The notes under the pieces: model-generated | Told to the model about the DNA's origin: nothing | The model's database searches: none | What the model saw: the letters and a program-made list of their open reading frames with translations, nothing else | Assembly (NCBI GenBank): GCA_946187025.1 | Contig: CAMHPM010000004.1 | Location: 1-18,190, forward strand | From: an uncultured Prevotellaceae bacterium | GTDB taxonomy: Bacteria; Bacteroidota; Bacteroidia; Bacteroidales; Bacteroidaceae | Length of the DNA: 18,190 nt | Reading direction: 5' to 3' | Program-made: the position numbers and the translations under genes | Part shown: positions 1 to 5,921 of the stretch, one piece after another | Layout of the letters: each line of letters starts with the position of its first letter | Position numbering within the stretch: position 1 is the stretch's first letter

Positions 1-76
1 CCATCCGGAAGGGAGGCATCCGCTATTCATTATTCATTATTCAATAAAAGTTAACCCAAACCAATCAAGAAACTGA

Positions 77-110
77 AATGCGACGACCTGCGTGGGTCGC
101 CGCATTTTTT
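77..110 (+). terminator. Rho-independent terminator of an upstream plus-strand gene
   Basis: A 12-bp stem (77-88 against 95-106, one mismatch, GC-rich core GCGACGACC/GGTCGCCGC) closes a six-base loop and runs into six T residues at 105-110. It would end a plus-strand transcript entering from the left of the window. The A residues before the left arm are too few to make a good minus-strand terminator. Confidence 0.7.
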
Positions 111-126
111 GTTCAAATCAGTCAGT

Positions 127-205
127 AATTACGGGAATTGAAGAATTGTAGGGGTTAGGCAGCGGAACGCTGCCCAATTCCAATAATTCCTCAATTCCCG
201 TAATT
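127..205. repeat. Long imperfect palindrome (hairpin element)
   Basis: The arms 127-147 and 185-205 (AATTACGGGAATTGAAGAATT and its near-perfect complement) match at 20 of 21 positions. The interior continues imperfectly to a GGCAGCG-GAA-CGCTGCC tip. The whole 79 bases can fold into a single hairpin. There is no T-run, so it is not a terminator. It resembles a small non-coding palindromic or MITE-like dispersed element. No coding capacity is seen. Confidence 0.6.
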
Positions 206-243
206 CTTGATATAAACATGCAACTGCGGTGCAATTGAACGAA

Positions 244-327
244 AAATTCATGGATAATTTGTGGTAATTCGTGTTTTTATTTTGAACATAAATAACCATG
301 AATTAGTCATAAATTATTCACAAATTT
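244..327. repeat. AT-rich degenerate inverted repeat
   Basis: The segment around 244-275 (AATTCATGG, ATAATTT, TAATTC, GTG) is mirrored by the complement of about 292-327 with roughly three quarters identity. A further CATGG...TTCGTGTTTTA copy follows at about 331-350. It appears to be a decayed dispersed element of high A+T content. Confidence 0.4.
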
Positions 328-439
328 TTCTCATGGTCATTCGTGTTTTATTAAACAAGTTCCCTGTGGGAACGATTAAACAGATTGAACAGATTTATGC
401 ACTGCGTGCAAATTGACAATTGAAGATTGAAAATTGTTA

Positions 440-556
440 AGATACACTCGCGATGCTCGGTATGACATACATTGAATGTTGTTCAATGGAAGAACAGCCG
501 TTGCTATATTGCAGGGACTCTCCACATCTGTCATACCGAGCACATCGAGTGTATCT
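440..556. repeat. 28-bp inverted repeat pair flanking a 61-bp core
   Basis: The arm at 440-467 (begins AGATACACTCG, ends CTCGGTATGACA) is the reverse complement of 529-556 at 25 of 28 positions. The core contains a second, perfect small inverted repeat CATTGAA/TTCAATG (470-476 and 482-488). No ORF of its own is visible. The layout, with similar termini around a short non-coding core, is MITE-like, but no clear target-site duplication was found. Confidence 0.5.
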
Positions 557-583
557 GTAGAATATCCCTTGGAACTTGAATCA

Positions 584-625
584 AAAGCACCAATACTGAC
601 GCTGGAACGTTGGTATTGGTGCTTT
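584..625 (-). terminator. Terminator of the DUF4270 transcript
   Basis: A perfect 13-bp stem pairs 584-596 with 613-625 around a 16-base loop. Read on the minus strand, the second arm ends in GTGCTTTT followed by GATT, a short U-run. It lies about 75 bases past the stop codon of the minus-strand gene that ends at 699, where its terminator is expected. Confidence 0.6.
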
Positions 626-636
626 GGGTTTTGTGT

Positions 637-692
637 ATATTGGCGCAGGTCGTTTTCAATATTGGCACAAGTTGTTTTCAATATTGGCGTGC
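637..692. repeat. 22-bp tandem repeat, two and a half units
   Basis: Two full units (637-658 and 659-680) and a partial third (681-692) all begin ATATTGGC. The full units end GTTTTCA and differ at only a few positions. The period is 22 bp, so it is not a coding repeat. It sits between the terminator and the stop codon of the neighbouring minus-strand gene, in its 3' untranslated part. Confidence 0.6.
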
Positions 693-698
693 GGCGGG

Positions 699-2102
699 TT
701 ACTTGAATTTGCTGTATATCACCTTGAGTGGTATTGGGTTGTTGTCTCCACCGACGAGTCGTGTGCTTGTCATCGAGAAGTCGTGACAGAGTTTTACGAG
801 TGTGCGTGTTGATTTGGATGATGTGGTGGTCGATGTTGATGTGCTTGATGCTGAGTCGAATGTCGGTTCGACTGGTATTATGAGCACTTTGTTGTAGTTT
901 GCAGTTGCCGTTCCAGCGCGTTTTTCTGCTATCATGGTGTTGAGCAGGTGTGATATGTTTGAGAAGCTGTATGTGTTGGTAGCTGCGTTGAATTGTGCGA
1001 GGTATGATGTGTTGGCGTCTGCTGTGCGGTATTGCTCGAAGTATCCGTCTTGGTAGTCGTCGAGTCGTACCATGAGGAGGTATTTAGGTATTCCGAGTTT
1101 GAATCCGTTTGGCACACGGTCGTTGTATCGTGTGAATGTGATGCTGGCCGAGTTGATTGTGTCGTTGTAGTTGAGTTGGTCGGCCGGCAGTGTTGCGAGT
1201 GTGAATATGCCTGCAGGGCTCTTGAGGTAGGTTGCCTGGTTGTCGAGCAGCAGGTTTTGCAGGTTGTGGTTTTCGAATCGTGTGGCTTGTATCACTTCTT
1301 CGGTTGCTGCAAACTGGCACATTCCGGTGGTGTCGATGTCTTCTTCGAAGTCGTGGTAGCGCAGGTTGAGGTTGAACTGTGCTATGTTGATGTATGCCAT
1401 TGCTCCGTCACCGCTTTCGAGTCGGAAGTAGAATCCTTTTGAGCCTGGCAGTCCGCTGTTGATCCATGATTCGGAGTCGCGGAAGTATTCTGGGTGTGTC
1501 TTGTAGGCTTGGTATATCTGTTGGCCGATTTCGTTGGGCAGTGGTATGCGTATGTGGTTTTTGTAGCTTGATTTCTGCCGGATGTTGTCGTCGATGGTGC
1601 GGTCGGACAGTGTGTACCATTTGACGGTGATTGGCGGCTGTGTTGTGTCGCAGTATCGCTCGGGGTTGATGTTGGTGTAGTAGTCGGCATCGGGGTCGAG
1701 CACTTGTGTGAGTGGATATACGCTTACTTTGAATGTGGCGAGTGAGTCGCCTACGTATTCGTCAACGTATAGGAGTAGTTCGGTTGACATGACTGAGTCG
1801 CCGATTATGGAGTCGGGGAATGCGAAGTCTTCGATGCAGTGGAATTGTGCGAGGAAGTCGGATTGTATGCTGGTTCCTGTCTCCGGGTCGGTGAATCGTC
1901 CGAGGTATGAGCGGTTGGAGCGTGCGAGTACTGAGTCGCCTGCTGAGTATGATTGTGTCGTGACGTTGTATGTCTGGCATGTGTCTTGCACGAGGTCGGT
2001 GGCTGGCATCATGTCGCTGCCGAGTGTGCCTGTGTTGTCGTCGCATGATGTGAATGCGATGGCGAGTAGGATGATTGCCGGTATGATGTGTCTTGTCTTC
2101 AT
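699..2102 (-). CDS. DUF4270 family lipoprotein
   Basis: A 467-residue predicted lipoprotein. A hydrophobic signal segment (about residues 6-18) ends in a lipobox with Cys20. The next residues are Asp-Asp, the kind of acidic patch that in Bacteroidota can direct lipoproteins to the outer face of the outer membrane (family knowledge, not shown here). The body has mixed beta-type sequence with many DSxxxxD and YLxxF stretches, fitting the DUF4270 family, whose function is unknown. A Ser/Thr low-complexity stretch lies near residues 414-432 in a probable loop. It follows the GT5-like gene by 76 bases on the same strand without an intervening promoter or terminator, so the two are probably co-transcribed. 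Family assignment is from overall pattern memory; cell location is inferred. Confidence 0.75.
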   Translation of the reverse strand: MKTRHIIPAIILLAIAFTSCDDNTGTLGSDMMPATDLVQDTCQTYNVTTQSYSAGDSVLARSNRSYLGRFTDPETGTSIQSDFLAQFHCIEDFAFPDSIIGDSVMSTELLLYVDEYVGDSLATFKVSVYPLTQVLDPDADYYTNINPERYCDTTQPPITVKWYTLSDRTIDDNIRQKSSYKNHIRIPLPNEIGQQIYQAYKTHPEYFRDSESWINSGLPGSKGFYFRLESGDGAMAYINIAQFNLNLRYHDFEEDIDTTGMCQFAATEEVIQATRFENHNLQNLLLDNQATYLKSPAGIFTLATLPADQLNYNDTINSASITFTRYNDRVPNGFKLGIPKYLLMVRLDDYQDGYFEQYRTADANTSYLAQFNAATNTYSFSNISHLLNTMIAEKRAGTATANYNKVLIIPVEPTFDSASSTSTSTTTSSKSTRTLVKLCHDFSMTSTRLVGGDNNPIPLKVIYSKFK

Positions 2103-2178
2103 GTCTTGCTGTTATGCAGTATGGGGTTGCGGGGTGTCGCAGCATTGTGTGCGTGGGGGGGTGTTGCCTGATGGTGTG

Positions 2179-2982
2179 TTATGGCATGAGTTTTTCGTAG
2201 AAGTCGCTGTATGATTGGTAGTCGTCTTTGAACGGCAGCACTGGCTTGCCTATTTCTTTTGCGTATTTGATTACTGATTTTGGTGTCTTCTTGTCGTTGA
2301 CGATCAGTCCGTCGGCGTATTTGACTGCAATCATCTGCATTTCTTCGAATGTGCATGGTCCGGTGGTTATGTCGGACACTTCGTTCTGCTTTATGTTGCG
2401 GAATGGTATGCTTGCCTGGAATGTCTCTCCGAGGTTTGTCTTGAATGATGGTGCTGTTGCTGAATATACTACTTTTGCGTCGCAGAACGATGGTTCGTCC
2501 TGGTATGCTCGTTTGATGTAGAGTGGTGCGAGCGATGCGATCCATCCGTGGCAGTGTATTATGTCGGGCACCCATCTTAGTTTCTTCACTGTCTCGAGCA
2601 CGCCTCGTGCGTAGAATATTGCCCGTTCGCCGTTGTCGGTGTATTCGTTGCCTTCGTCGTCGGTTATGAGCTTGCGGTGTGTGAAGTAGTCGTCGTTGTC
2701 GATGAAGTATATCTGCATCCTTGCCGACTGTATCGATGCTACTTTTATGACGAGTGTGTGGTCGGTGTCGTCGATGATGATGTTCATACCAGAAAGCCTT
2801 ATCACCTCGTGGAGCTGGTTTCTCCGTTCATTGATGGTTCCCCAGTTTGGCGAGAATGTGCGTATCTCGTGTCCGAGTTCTTGTATGGCTTGTGGCATTT
2901 CGAGCCCTTTGTTGGCAAGTGCCGACTCTGACACGAATGGTGTCATCTCTGAGGTGATGAAAAGTACCTTTTTTGCTTTCAT
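2179..2982 (-). CDS. GT5-like 'glycogen/starch synthase' N-terminal domain protein
   Basis: A 267-residue cytosolic protein matching only the N-terminal Rossmann-like half (starch synthase catalytic domain, GT5) of bacterial glycogen synthase. It opens with the family's KVLFITSEMTPF strand. It also keeps the LGHEIRTFSPNWG segment (about 36-48) and the PDIIHCHGWIASLAP helix entrance (about 138-152). True GlgA enzymes are roughly 480 residues, with a C-terminal half that binds the nucleotide sugar. That half is absent, and the ADP-glucose-binding KxGG segment after SEMTPF is replaced by a SALANKG sequence. Catalysis of glycogen synthesis is therefore doubtful. Bacteroidota genomes commonly carry this short form under the name glycogen synthase. 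It is the first gene of a two-gene operon with the DUF4270 lipoprotein, behind a canonical promoter at 3011-3041. Confidence 0.8.
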   Translation of the reverse strand: MKAKKVLFITSEMTPFVSESALANKGLEMPQAIQELGHEIRTFSPNWGTINERRNQLHEVIRLSGMNIIIDDTDHTLVIKVASIQSARMQIYFIDNDDYFTHRKLITDDEGNEYTDNGERAIFYARGVLETVKKLRWVPDIIHCHGWIASLAPLYIKRAYQDEPSFCDAKVVYSATAPSFKTNLGETFQASIPFRNIKQNEVSDITTGPCTFEEMQMIAVKYADGLIVNDKKTPKSVIKYAKEIGKPVLPFKDDYQSYSDFYEKLMP

Positions 2983-3010
2983 TGGTTTGTCCTTTTGGAG
3001 TTTTATTATG

Positions 3011-3041
3011 CAAAGTTACGAAAAAAGCGTGAAAGTAGCAA
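3011..3041 (-). promoter_or_regulatory. Bacteroidota sigma-ABfr type promoter for the GT5-like/DUF4270 operon
   Basis: On the minus strand the -7 box is TAACTTTG (3011-3018) and the -33 TTG lies at 3039-3041, separated by 20 bases. This fits the Bacteroidota TTG - 19 to 21 - TAnnTTTG consensus. The start codon is about 28 bases downstream of the -7 box, giving a very short leader. Confidence 0.8.
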
Positions 3042-3115
3042 GTGTTTGGTTACGATTTAATGTTTTTTTAGATTTGTAAAATGTGTGTGTTTGCCGTTTT
3101 GTAGTTTTAAATGGC

Positions 3116-3155
3116 AAAAAAATGGCGGCCGCTAATTTCGCAATCGGCGGCCGCC
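3116..3155 (-). terminator. Strong terminator of the SPOR lipoprotein gene
   Basis: A perfect 9-bp GC stem (GGCGGCCGC at 3124-3132 paired with 3147-3155) is followed on the minus strand by seven T residues (3122-3116). It lies 70 bases past the stop codon of the SPOR-domain gene and separates it from the next operon's promoter. Confidence 0.85.
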
Positions 3156-3226
3156 TGAGATAATTCTTACATTATTCTCACTTACCAAAAAGAAATTAAA
3201 ATGTGCTTAAACTAAGCTGAGTGATT

Positions 3227-3712
3227 CTATTTTGCTAGCAAGAGCCATGCGTCGGGGTAGGTGGCGCGCAGCTTGTCGCGTGCTGACACTGCATCGGCGC
3301 GTGATGACGATGATGTTGCGATGACACGGTACATGTTGGTTGCCGGGTTTTGTGCCACGATGGCGTTGTAGCCTTTGTTCTGCAGTGTGGCGCAGAGGTT
3401 GTTGGCGTTGTCGATGCTCTTGAACGAGCCGCATACCACGTTGTAGGCCTGAATCGAACCGCCGCCTACGGCCTTGAGGCTCTCGGTGCGGAGGTCGGAG
3501 TTGTCTTGTGCCACTACTGGTGTGACTGGTGTCACGGTCTGTACGGGTGCTACGACTGGTTGCACTTGTACAGGCTCGGTTGTCTGTTGCTGTACTTGCT
3601 CTTGGGCCTGTGCTTTCTCGTATGCTTTCTTGTAGCTGCTTTCTGATGATTTGCAGGATGCAAGTGTGAAGGCTGCTGTCACAGCCAGGGTGAGGATGAG
3701 ATTTGCTTTCAT
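3227..3712 (-). CDS. SPOR domain lipoprotein
   Basis: A 161-residue predicted lipoprotein. Its signal sequence ends in a TLAS-Cys20 lipobox. A Lys/Glu/Gln segment and a Val/Pro/Thr/Gln-rich linker (about residues 30-70) follow. A C-terminal SPOR-like domain (about 90-161) starts at a YNVVCGSF strand, includes Asn/Ala-rich helices and a YRVIA strand, and ends in AWLLLAK. SPOR domains bind glycan strands stripped of stem peptides at division septa, so a role in cell wall or division is likely for the anchored protein. The exact partner is unknown. It lies 114 bases downstream of the HU-like gene on the same strand; no clear promoter was seen in that gap, so it may be read through from there. 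It has its own strong terminator. Confidence 0.85.
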   Translation of the reverse strand: MKANLILTLAVTAAFTLASCKSSESSYKKAYEKAQAQEQVQQQTTEPVQVQPVVAPVQTVTPVTPVVAQDNSDLRTESLKAVGGGSIQAYNVVCGSFKSIDNANNLCATLQNKGYNAIVAQNPATNMYRVIATSSSSRADAVSARDKLRATYPDAWLLLAK

Positions 3713-3826
3713 TGTTTTCTCTTTGTTTTATTGGTTGTTACTGATTCTGAATTCTTCGTTTCCGGGCCTTTTTATGCCGTTTCACGTTTTATTGTCTATT
3801 TTTGCGGCGGTCGGCCACCGTGGGGT

Positions 3827-4222
3827 TCACCTCTTGTCGGCTTCCACTCGCTCAAATTTGGAGTTGGTCATGGCTTTCTTCAGGCTTACTGCCGAACGGA
3901 AGTTTACGTTCTTCACCTTTACCGACTGGGCTCTGATGTCGGCGGCTTTCTCAACTACCTTTGACTCGGCCGAGAGCGAGAAGGTCCCGATGCCGTCGAT
4001 GTTGACGTTGTAGCCGTCGAGCAGATACTTCGTTATGTTCTGAGAGAGTGCGATTATGGCTGCTGCCATGTCGGCGGTCGTGAGCGAACAACTTGATGCT
4101 ATGTGTTGACACAGGGTCGGTGTGTCGATGGTCCCTTTGGTGACGACTTGGGCATAGTAGCCTTTCTTCGGCTTGTTGCTTATGTTGTCCTTCACCTCGG
4201 TCAGTCTGTATCTTATACTCAT
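3827..4222 (-). CDS. HU family DNA-binding protein (HU-HIG-like)
   Basis: A 131-residue protein of the longer HU-like class common in Bacteroidota. It starts with a strand-rich MSIRYRLTEVKDNI segment. The helical body (about 32-65) carries TTADMAAAIIALSQNITKYL. The IDGIGTFSLS motif (about 75-84) corresponds to the VxLxGFGTF signature of HU/IHF, and a basic tail with FRSAVSLKKAM follows. Canonical HU is about 90 residues; the extra length sits at both ends. Expected role: dimeric nucleoid-associated protein that bends or coats DNA. It has a canonical promoter 139 bases upstream and a long structured leader. Whether it binds the 22-bp repeats lying upstream of its promoter cannot be told from sequence. 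Confidence 0.88.
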   Translation of the reverse strand: MSIRYRLTEVKDNISNKPKKGYYAQVVTKGTIDTPTLCQHIASSCSLTTADMAAAIIALSQNITKYLLDGYNVNIDGIGTFSLSAESKVVEKAADIRAQSVKVKNVNFRSAVSLKKAMTNSKFERVEADKR

Positions 4223-4234
4223 CTCTTCTTATTA

Positions 4235-4358
4235 CCTACTTTGTGTAGGCTTTTTTAAGATTATGTCTATGTTTCTTACTTATATTCTCTACACCTTACC
4301 AGACTTCTTCCTACAGCTTATTTTTTTTTGTTGTAGGCTTTTGTTTGAAAAGGTGTAG
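4235..4358 (-). promoter_or_regulatory. Structured 5' leader of the HU-like gene with repeated GTAGG/CCTAC words
   Basis: The roughly 130-nt leader holds three dyads built from one word. CTACACCTT (4289-4297) pairs perfectly with AAGGTGTAG (4350-4358) next to the transcription start. CCTACAGC (4310-4317) pairs with GTTGTAGG (4330-4337) inside it. CCTAC (4235-4239) pairs with GTAGG (4245-4249) just before the start codon. The arrangement could be an operator set or an RNA structure controlling translation. No known riboswitch is recognised. Confidence 0.45.
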
Positions 4359-4360
4359 TG

Positions 4361-4392
4361 CAAAGGTAGTGTTTTTTTATGATATGTTCCAA
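4361..4392 (-). promoter_or_regulatory. Canonical promoter of the HU-like gene
   Basis: On the minus strand the -7 box is TACCTTTG (4361-4368) and the -33 TTG is at 4390-4392, with a 21-base spacer between. Both elements match the Bacteroidota consensus exactly. Transcription is expected to start near 4354. Confidence 0.8.
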
Positions 4393-4707
4393 ATGTTTTT
4401 GTGAAAAAGTGTGTTTTCCAGTGCAATTTTTTTTGAAAACGAGCGTTTGCCGACGTTTTCTTGTCATAATGTGTGTGTATGTGCTGCCGGCGTGGCTCTG
4501 TGGATGGTGTGTGGACCGGTGGTTTTGCGAGTGCGCACTCTCGGCCTTGCGAGTGCGGAGTCTCAGGCCCGCGAGTGCGCAGTCTCGGCCTCGTGAGTGC
4601 GCACTCGTTGACGCGCGTTTGTGTGTTTGCCGACGAAAATGGTGGTCCGAGCGGTGGTTTTTGTGATTATTTGTTGCCGATGGTGTGGCGGTGTGACTAA
4701 AATTGTG
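4393..4707. other. Divergent intergenic region between HU-like and recR promoters
   Basis: This gap lies between two divergent promoters. It contains the first 22-bp repeat array (4527-4614). Around the array are an 11-bp direct repeat GTTTGCCGACG (4445-4455 and 4625-4635) and a 10-bp direct repeat CGGTGGTTTT (4517-4526 and 4652-4661). The open frames crossing it are GC-rich artefacts of the repeat. No gene is supported. Confidence 0.6.
4527..4614. repeat. 22-bp tandem repeat array A (four units)
   Basis: Four head-to-tail units of exactly 22 bp begin at 4527, 4549, 4571 and 4593. Each starts G(C/T)GAGTGCG, then (C/G)A(C/G)TC, then a GC-rich tail. Units 1 and 4 contain the perfect 12-bp palindrome GAGTGCGCACTC. 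The period is not a multiple of three and is about two helical turns, which argues for DNA structure or protein binding rather than coding. A second array with the same unit and copy number lies at 13672-13759. Confidence 0.85.
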
Positions 4708-4715
4708 TATCTTTG
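4708..4715 (+). promoter_or_regulatory. Probable -7 box of the recR promoter
   Basis: TATCTTTG matches TAnnTTTG and lies 31 bases before the recR start codon. No TTG is found at the expected 19-21 base distance, so the -33 element is weak or absent. Confidence 0.55.
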
Positions 4716-4746
4716 CACTCTGTAATCACTTTATCAAAAAGAGGGA

Positions 4747-5367
4747 ATGGAACAACATTACTCATCGGACTTGTTTGAACATGCGGTCGATGAATTTTCC
4801 AAGCTTCCGGGCATTGGTCGTAAGAGTGCGCTGCGCATGGTGCTCCATGTGTTGCGCATGGACGTCGATAGCGTTGACGCGATGACCAGTGCGGTGTCGC
4901 GCCTGCGTCACGATGTGAAGTATTGCCGCGTGTGTCATAACATAAGCGATGTCGATGTGTGCCAAATCTGCTCCAACCCCCTGCGCGACGGCTCCACGGT
5001 GTGTGTGGTCGAGAATATTCAGGATGTGATGGCCATCGAAGCCACCGGCCAGTATCATGGGCTTTATCATGTGCTGGGCGGGGTCATCAGCCCGATGGAT
5101 GGTCTCGGCCCGTCTGATCTCGAGATTCAGAGCTTGGTCGAGCGTGTGGCCGCTGGAGGGGTGGGGGAAGTGATTCTGGCTCTCAGCTCAACCATGGAGG
5201 GCGACACGACCAGCTTCTTCATTTCGCGCAAACTCAGCCGGTTCGAGGGTGTGCGGCTCACGATGCTGGCACGTGGCCTGTCGGTGAACGACGAACTGCA
5301 GTACACCGACGAGGTGACGCTGGGGCGGAGCATTACAAACCGCGTTGACTTCACGGTGGGGGTGTGA
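4747..5367 (+). CDS. recR: Recombination mediator protein RecR
   Basis: A 206-residue protein, the usual RecR length. Features in order: a helix-hairpin-helix segment (LPGIGRKSALRM, about 20-31); a C4 zinc finger with Cys60, Cys63, Cys72 and Cys75; a Toprim domain starting at VCVVENIQDVMAIE (about 85-98); the family signature GLYHVLGGVISPMDG (105-119); and a C-terminal EVTLGRSITNR. RecR works with RecO, and RecF in many bacteria, to load RecA on SSB-coated gapped DNA. The start at 4747 follows GAGG at a reasonable distance. It is the first gene of a probable three-gene plus-strand transcript; the partners downstream concern the envelope, so the link may be positional only. Confidence 0.95.
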   Translation: MEQHYSSDLFEHAVDEFSKLPGIGRKSALRMVLHVLRMDVDSVDAMTSAVSRLRHDVKYCRVCHNISDVDVCQICSNPLRDGSTVCVVENIQDVMAIEATGQYHGLYHVLGGVISPMDGLGPSDLEIQSLVERVAAGGVGEVILALSSTMEGDTTSFFISRKLSRFEGVRLTMLARGLSVNDELQYTDEVTLGRSITNRVDFTVGV

Positions 5368-5428
5368 GACTGGCATTATGCCACAACCGCCTACACCTTA
5401 TTATATTATATAAAGGAAACAAACAGAC

Positions 5429-5905
5429 ATGAACAAGATAGTAAGAAAACTACTGCGATACCTCATGGCCGAGTTCTGTGCCGTATGGCTGCTGGCCATC
5501 ATCACATACGTTCTGGGCGAGGCCGGCATCATACCTAACGGCATCATGGCCGACGCCGACAACCCGGCAGCCGGCGTCTATGTGAACACAGCTGTCATCC
5601 TGCTCACACTGGTATGCGTCCCGCTGTCGTTGAAACTCTTCTCGCTCAACACCAGTCGTGGATTGCGACGCATGAACAAAGACGAGGCACTCGCATCATA
5701 CCACCTCTGGAGCCTCGTGCGCCTGGGTATGCTTTGGCTCTGTGCCGAAGCCGGACTCGTGGCCTATTACCTGCTCATGGACACCACCGGGCTGCTCTGT
5801 GCCTGCATATCGATGGTCATGACACTGCTGTGCATCCCGTCGATGGAAAAAGTGAACGAATTCCTCAGTGCCAACGAGGAAGAGCGTGCCGAAAACATAC
5901 AGTGA
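5429..5905 (+). CDS. Small four-helix membrane protein of unknown function
   Basis: A 158-residue integral membrane protein with four likely transmembrane segments (about residues 12-34, 50-70, 92-112 and 118-137), a short basic N-terminus and an acidic, Glu-rich C-terminal tail. I do not recognise a named family. It lies 61 bases after recR and 16 bases before the family 2 glycosyltransferase, all on the plus strand, so the three are probably co-transcribed. By context it may assist the glycosyltransferase at the inner membrane, but that is only inference. A T/A-rich stretch with AAAGGAAAC precedes the start codon. Confidence 0.8.
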   Translation: MNKIVRKLLRYLMAEFCAVWLLAIITYVLGEAGIIPNGIMADADNPAAGVYVNTAVILLTLVCVPLSLKLFSLNTSRGLRRMNKDEALASYHLWSLVRLGMLWLCAEAGLVAYYLLMDTTGLLCACISMVMTLLCIPSMEKVNEFLSANEEERAENIQ

Positions 5906-5921
5906 CGGCACATCACAACAC

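Larger units (their letters stand above)
1..698. other. Gene-free repeat-rich intergenic region
   Basis: No convincing gene lies here. The stretch begins with short ATTCATT direct repeats (about 28-44) and a terminator hairpin. It then carries a long imperfect hairpin (127-205), an AT-rich degenerate inverted repeat (244-327) whose CATGG/TTCGTG words recur near 331-350, a small perfect hairpin GTTCCC-TGT-GGGAAC (359-373), a 28-bp inverted repeat pair (440-556), a terminator for the minus-strand gene to the right, and a 22-bp tandem array (637-692). The open frames that cross it are built from these repeats. It looks like an accumulation of dispersed non-coding elements downstream of two converging transcripts. 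Confidence 0.7.

Noticed and set aside
376..681. A 101-residue minus-strand open frame
   Set aside because: It is assembled from the 28-bp inverted repeat pair, the terminator stem and the 22-bp tandem units; no domain or start context supports it.
4379..4700. Three overlapping plus-strand open frames of 61-95 residues
   Set aside because: They run through the 22-bp array in three different frames, so the openness comes from the repeat; the 22-bp period would shift frame every unit.
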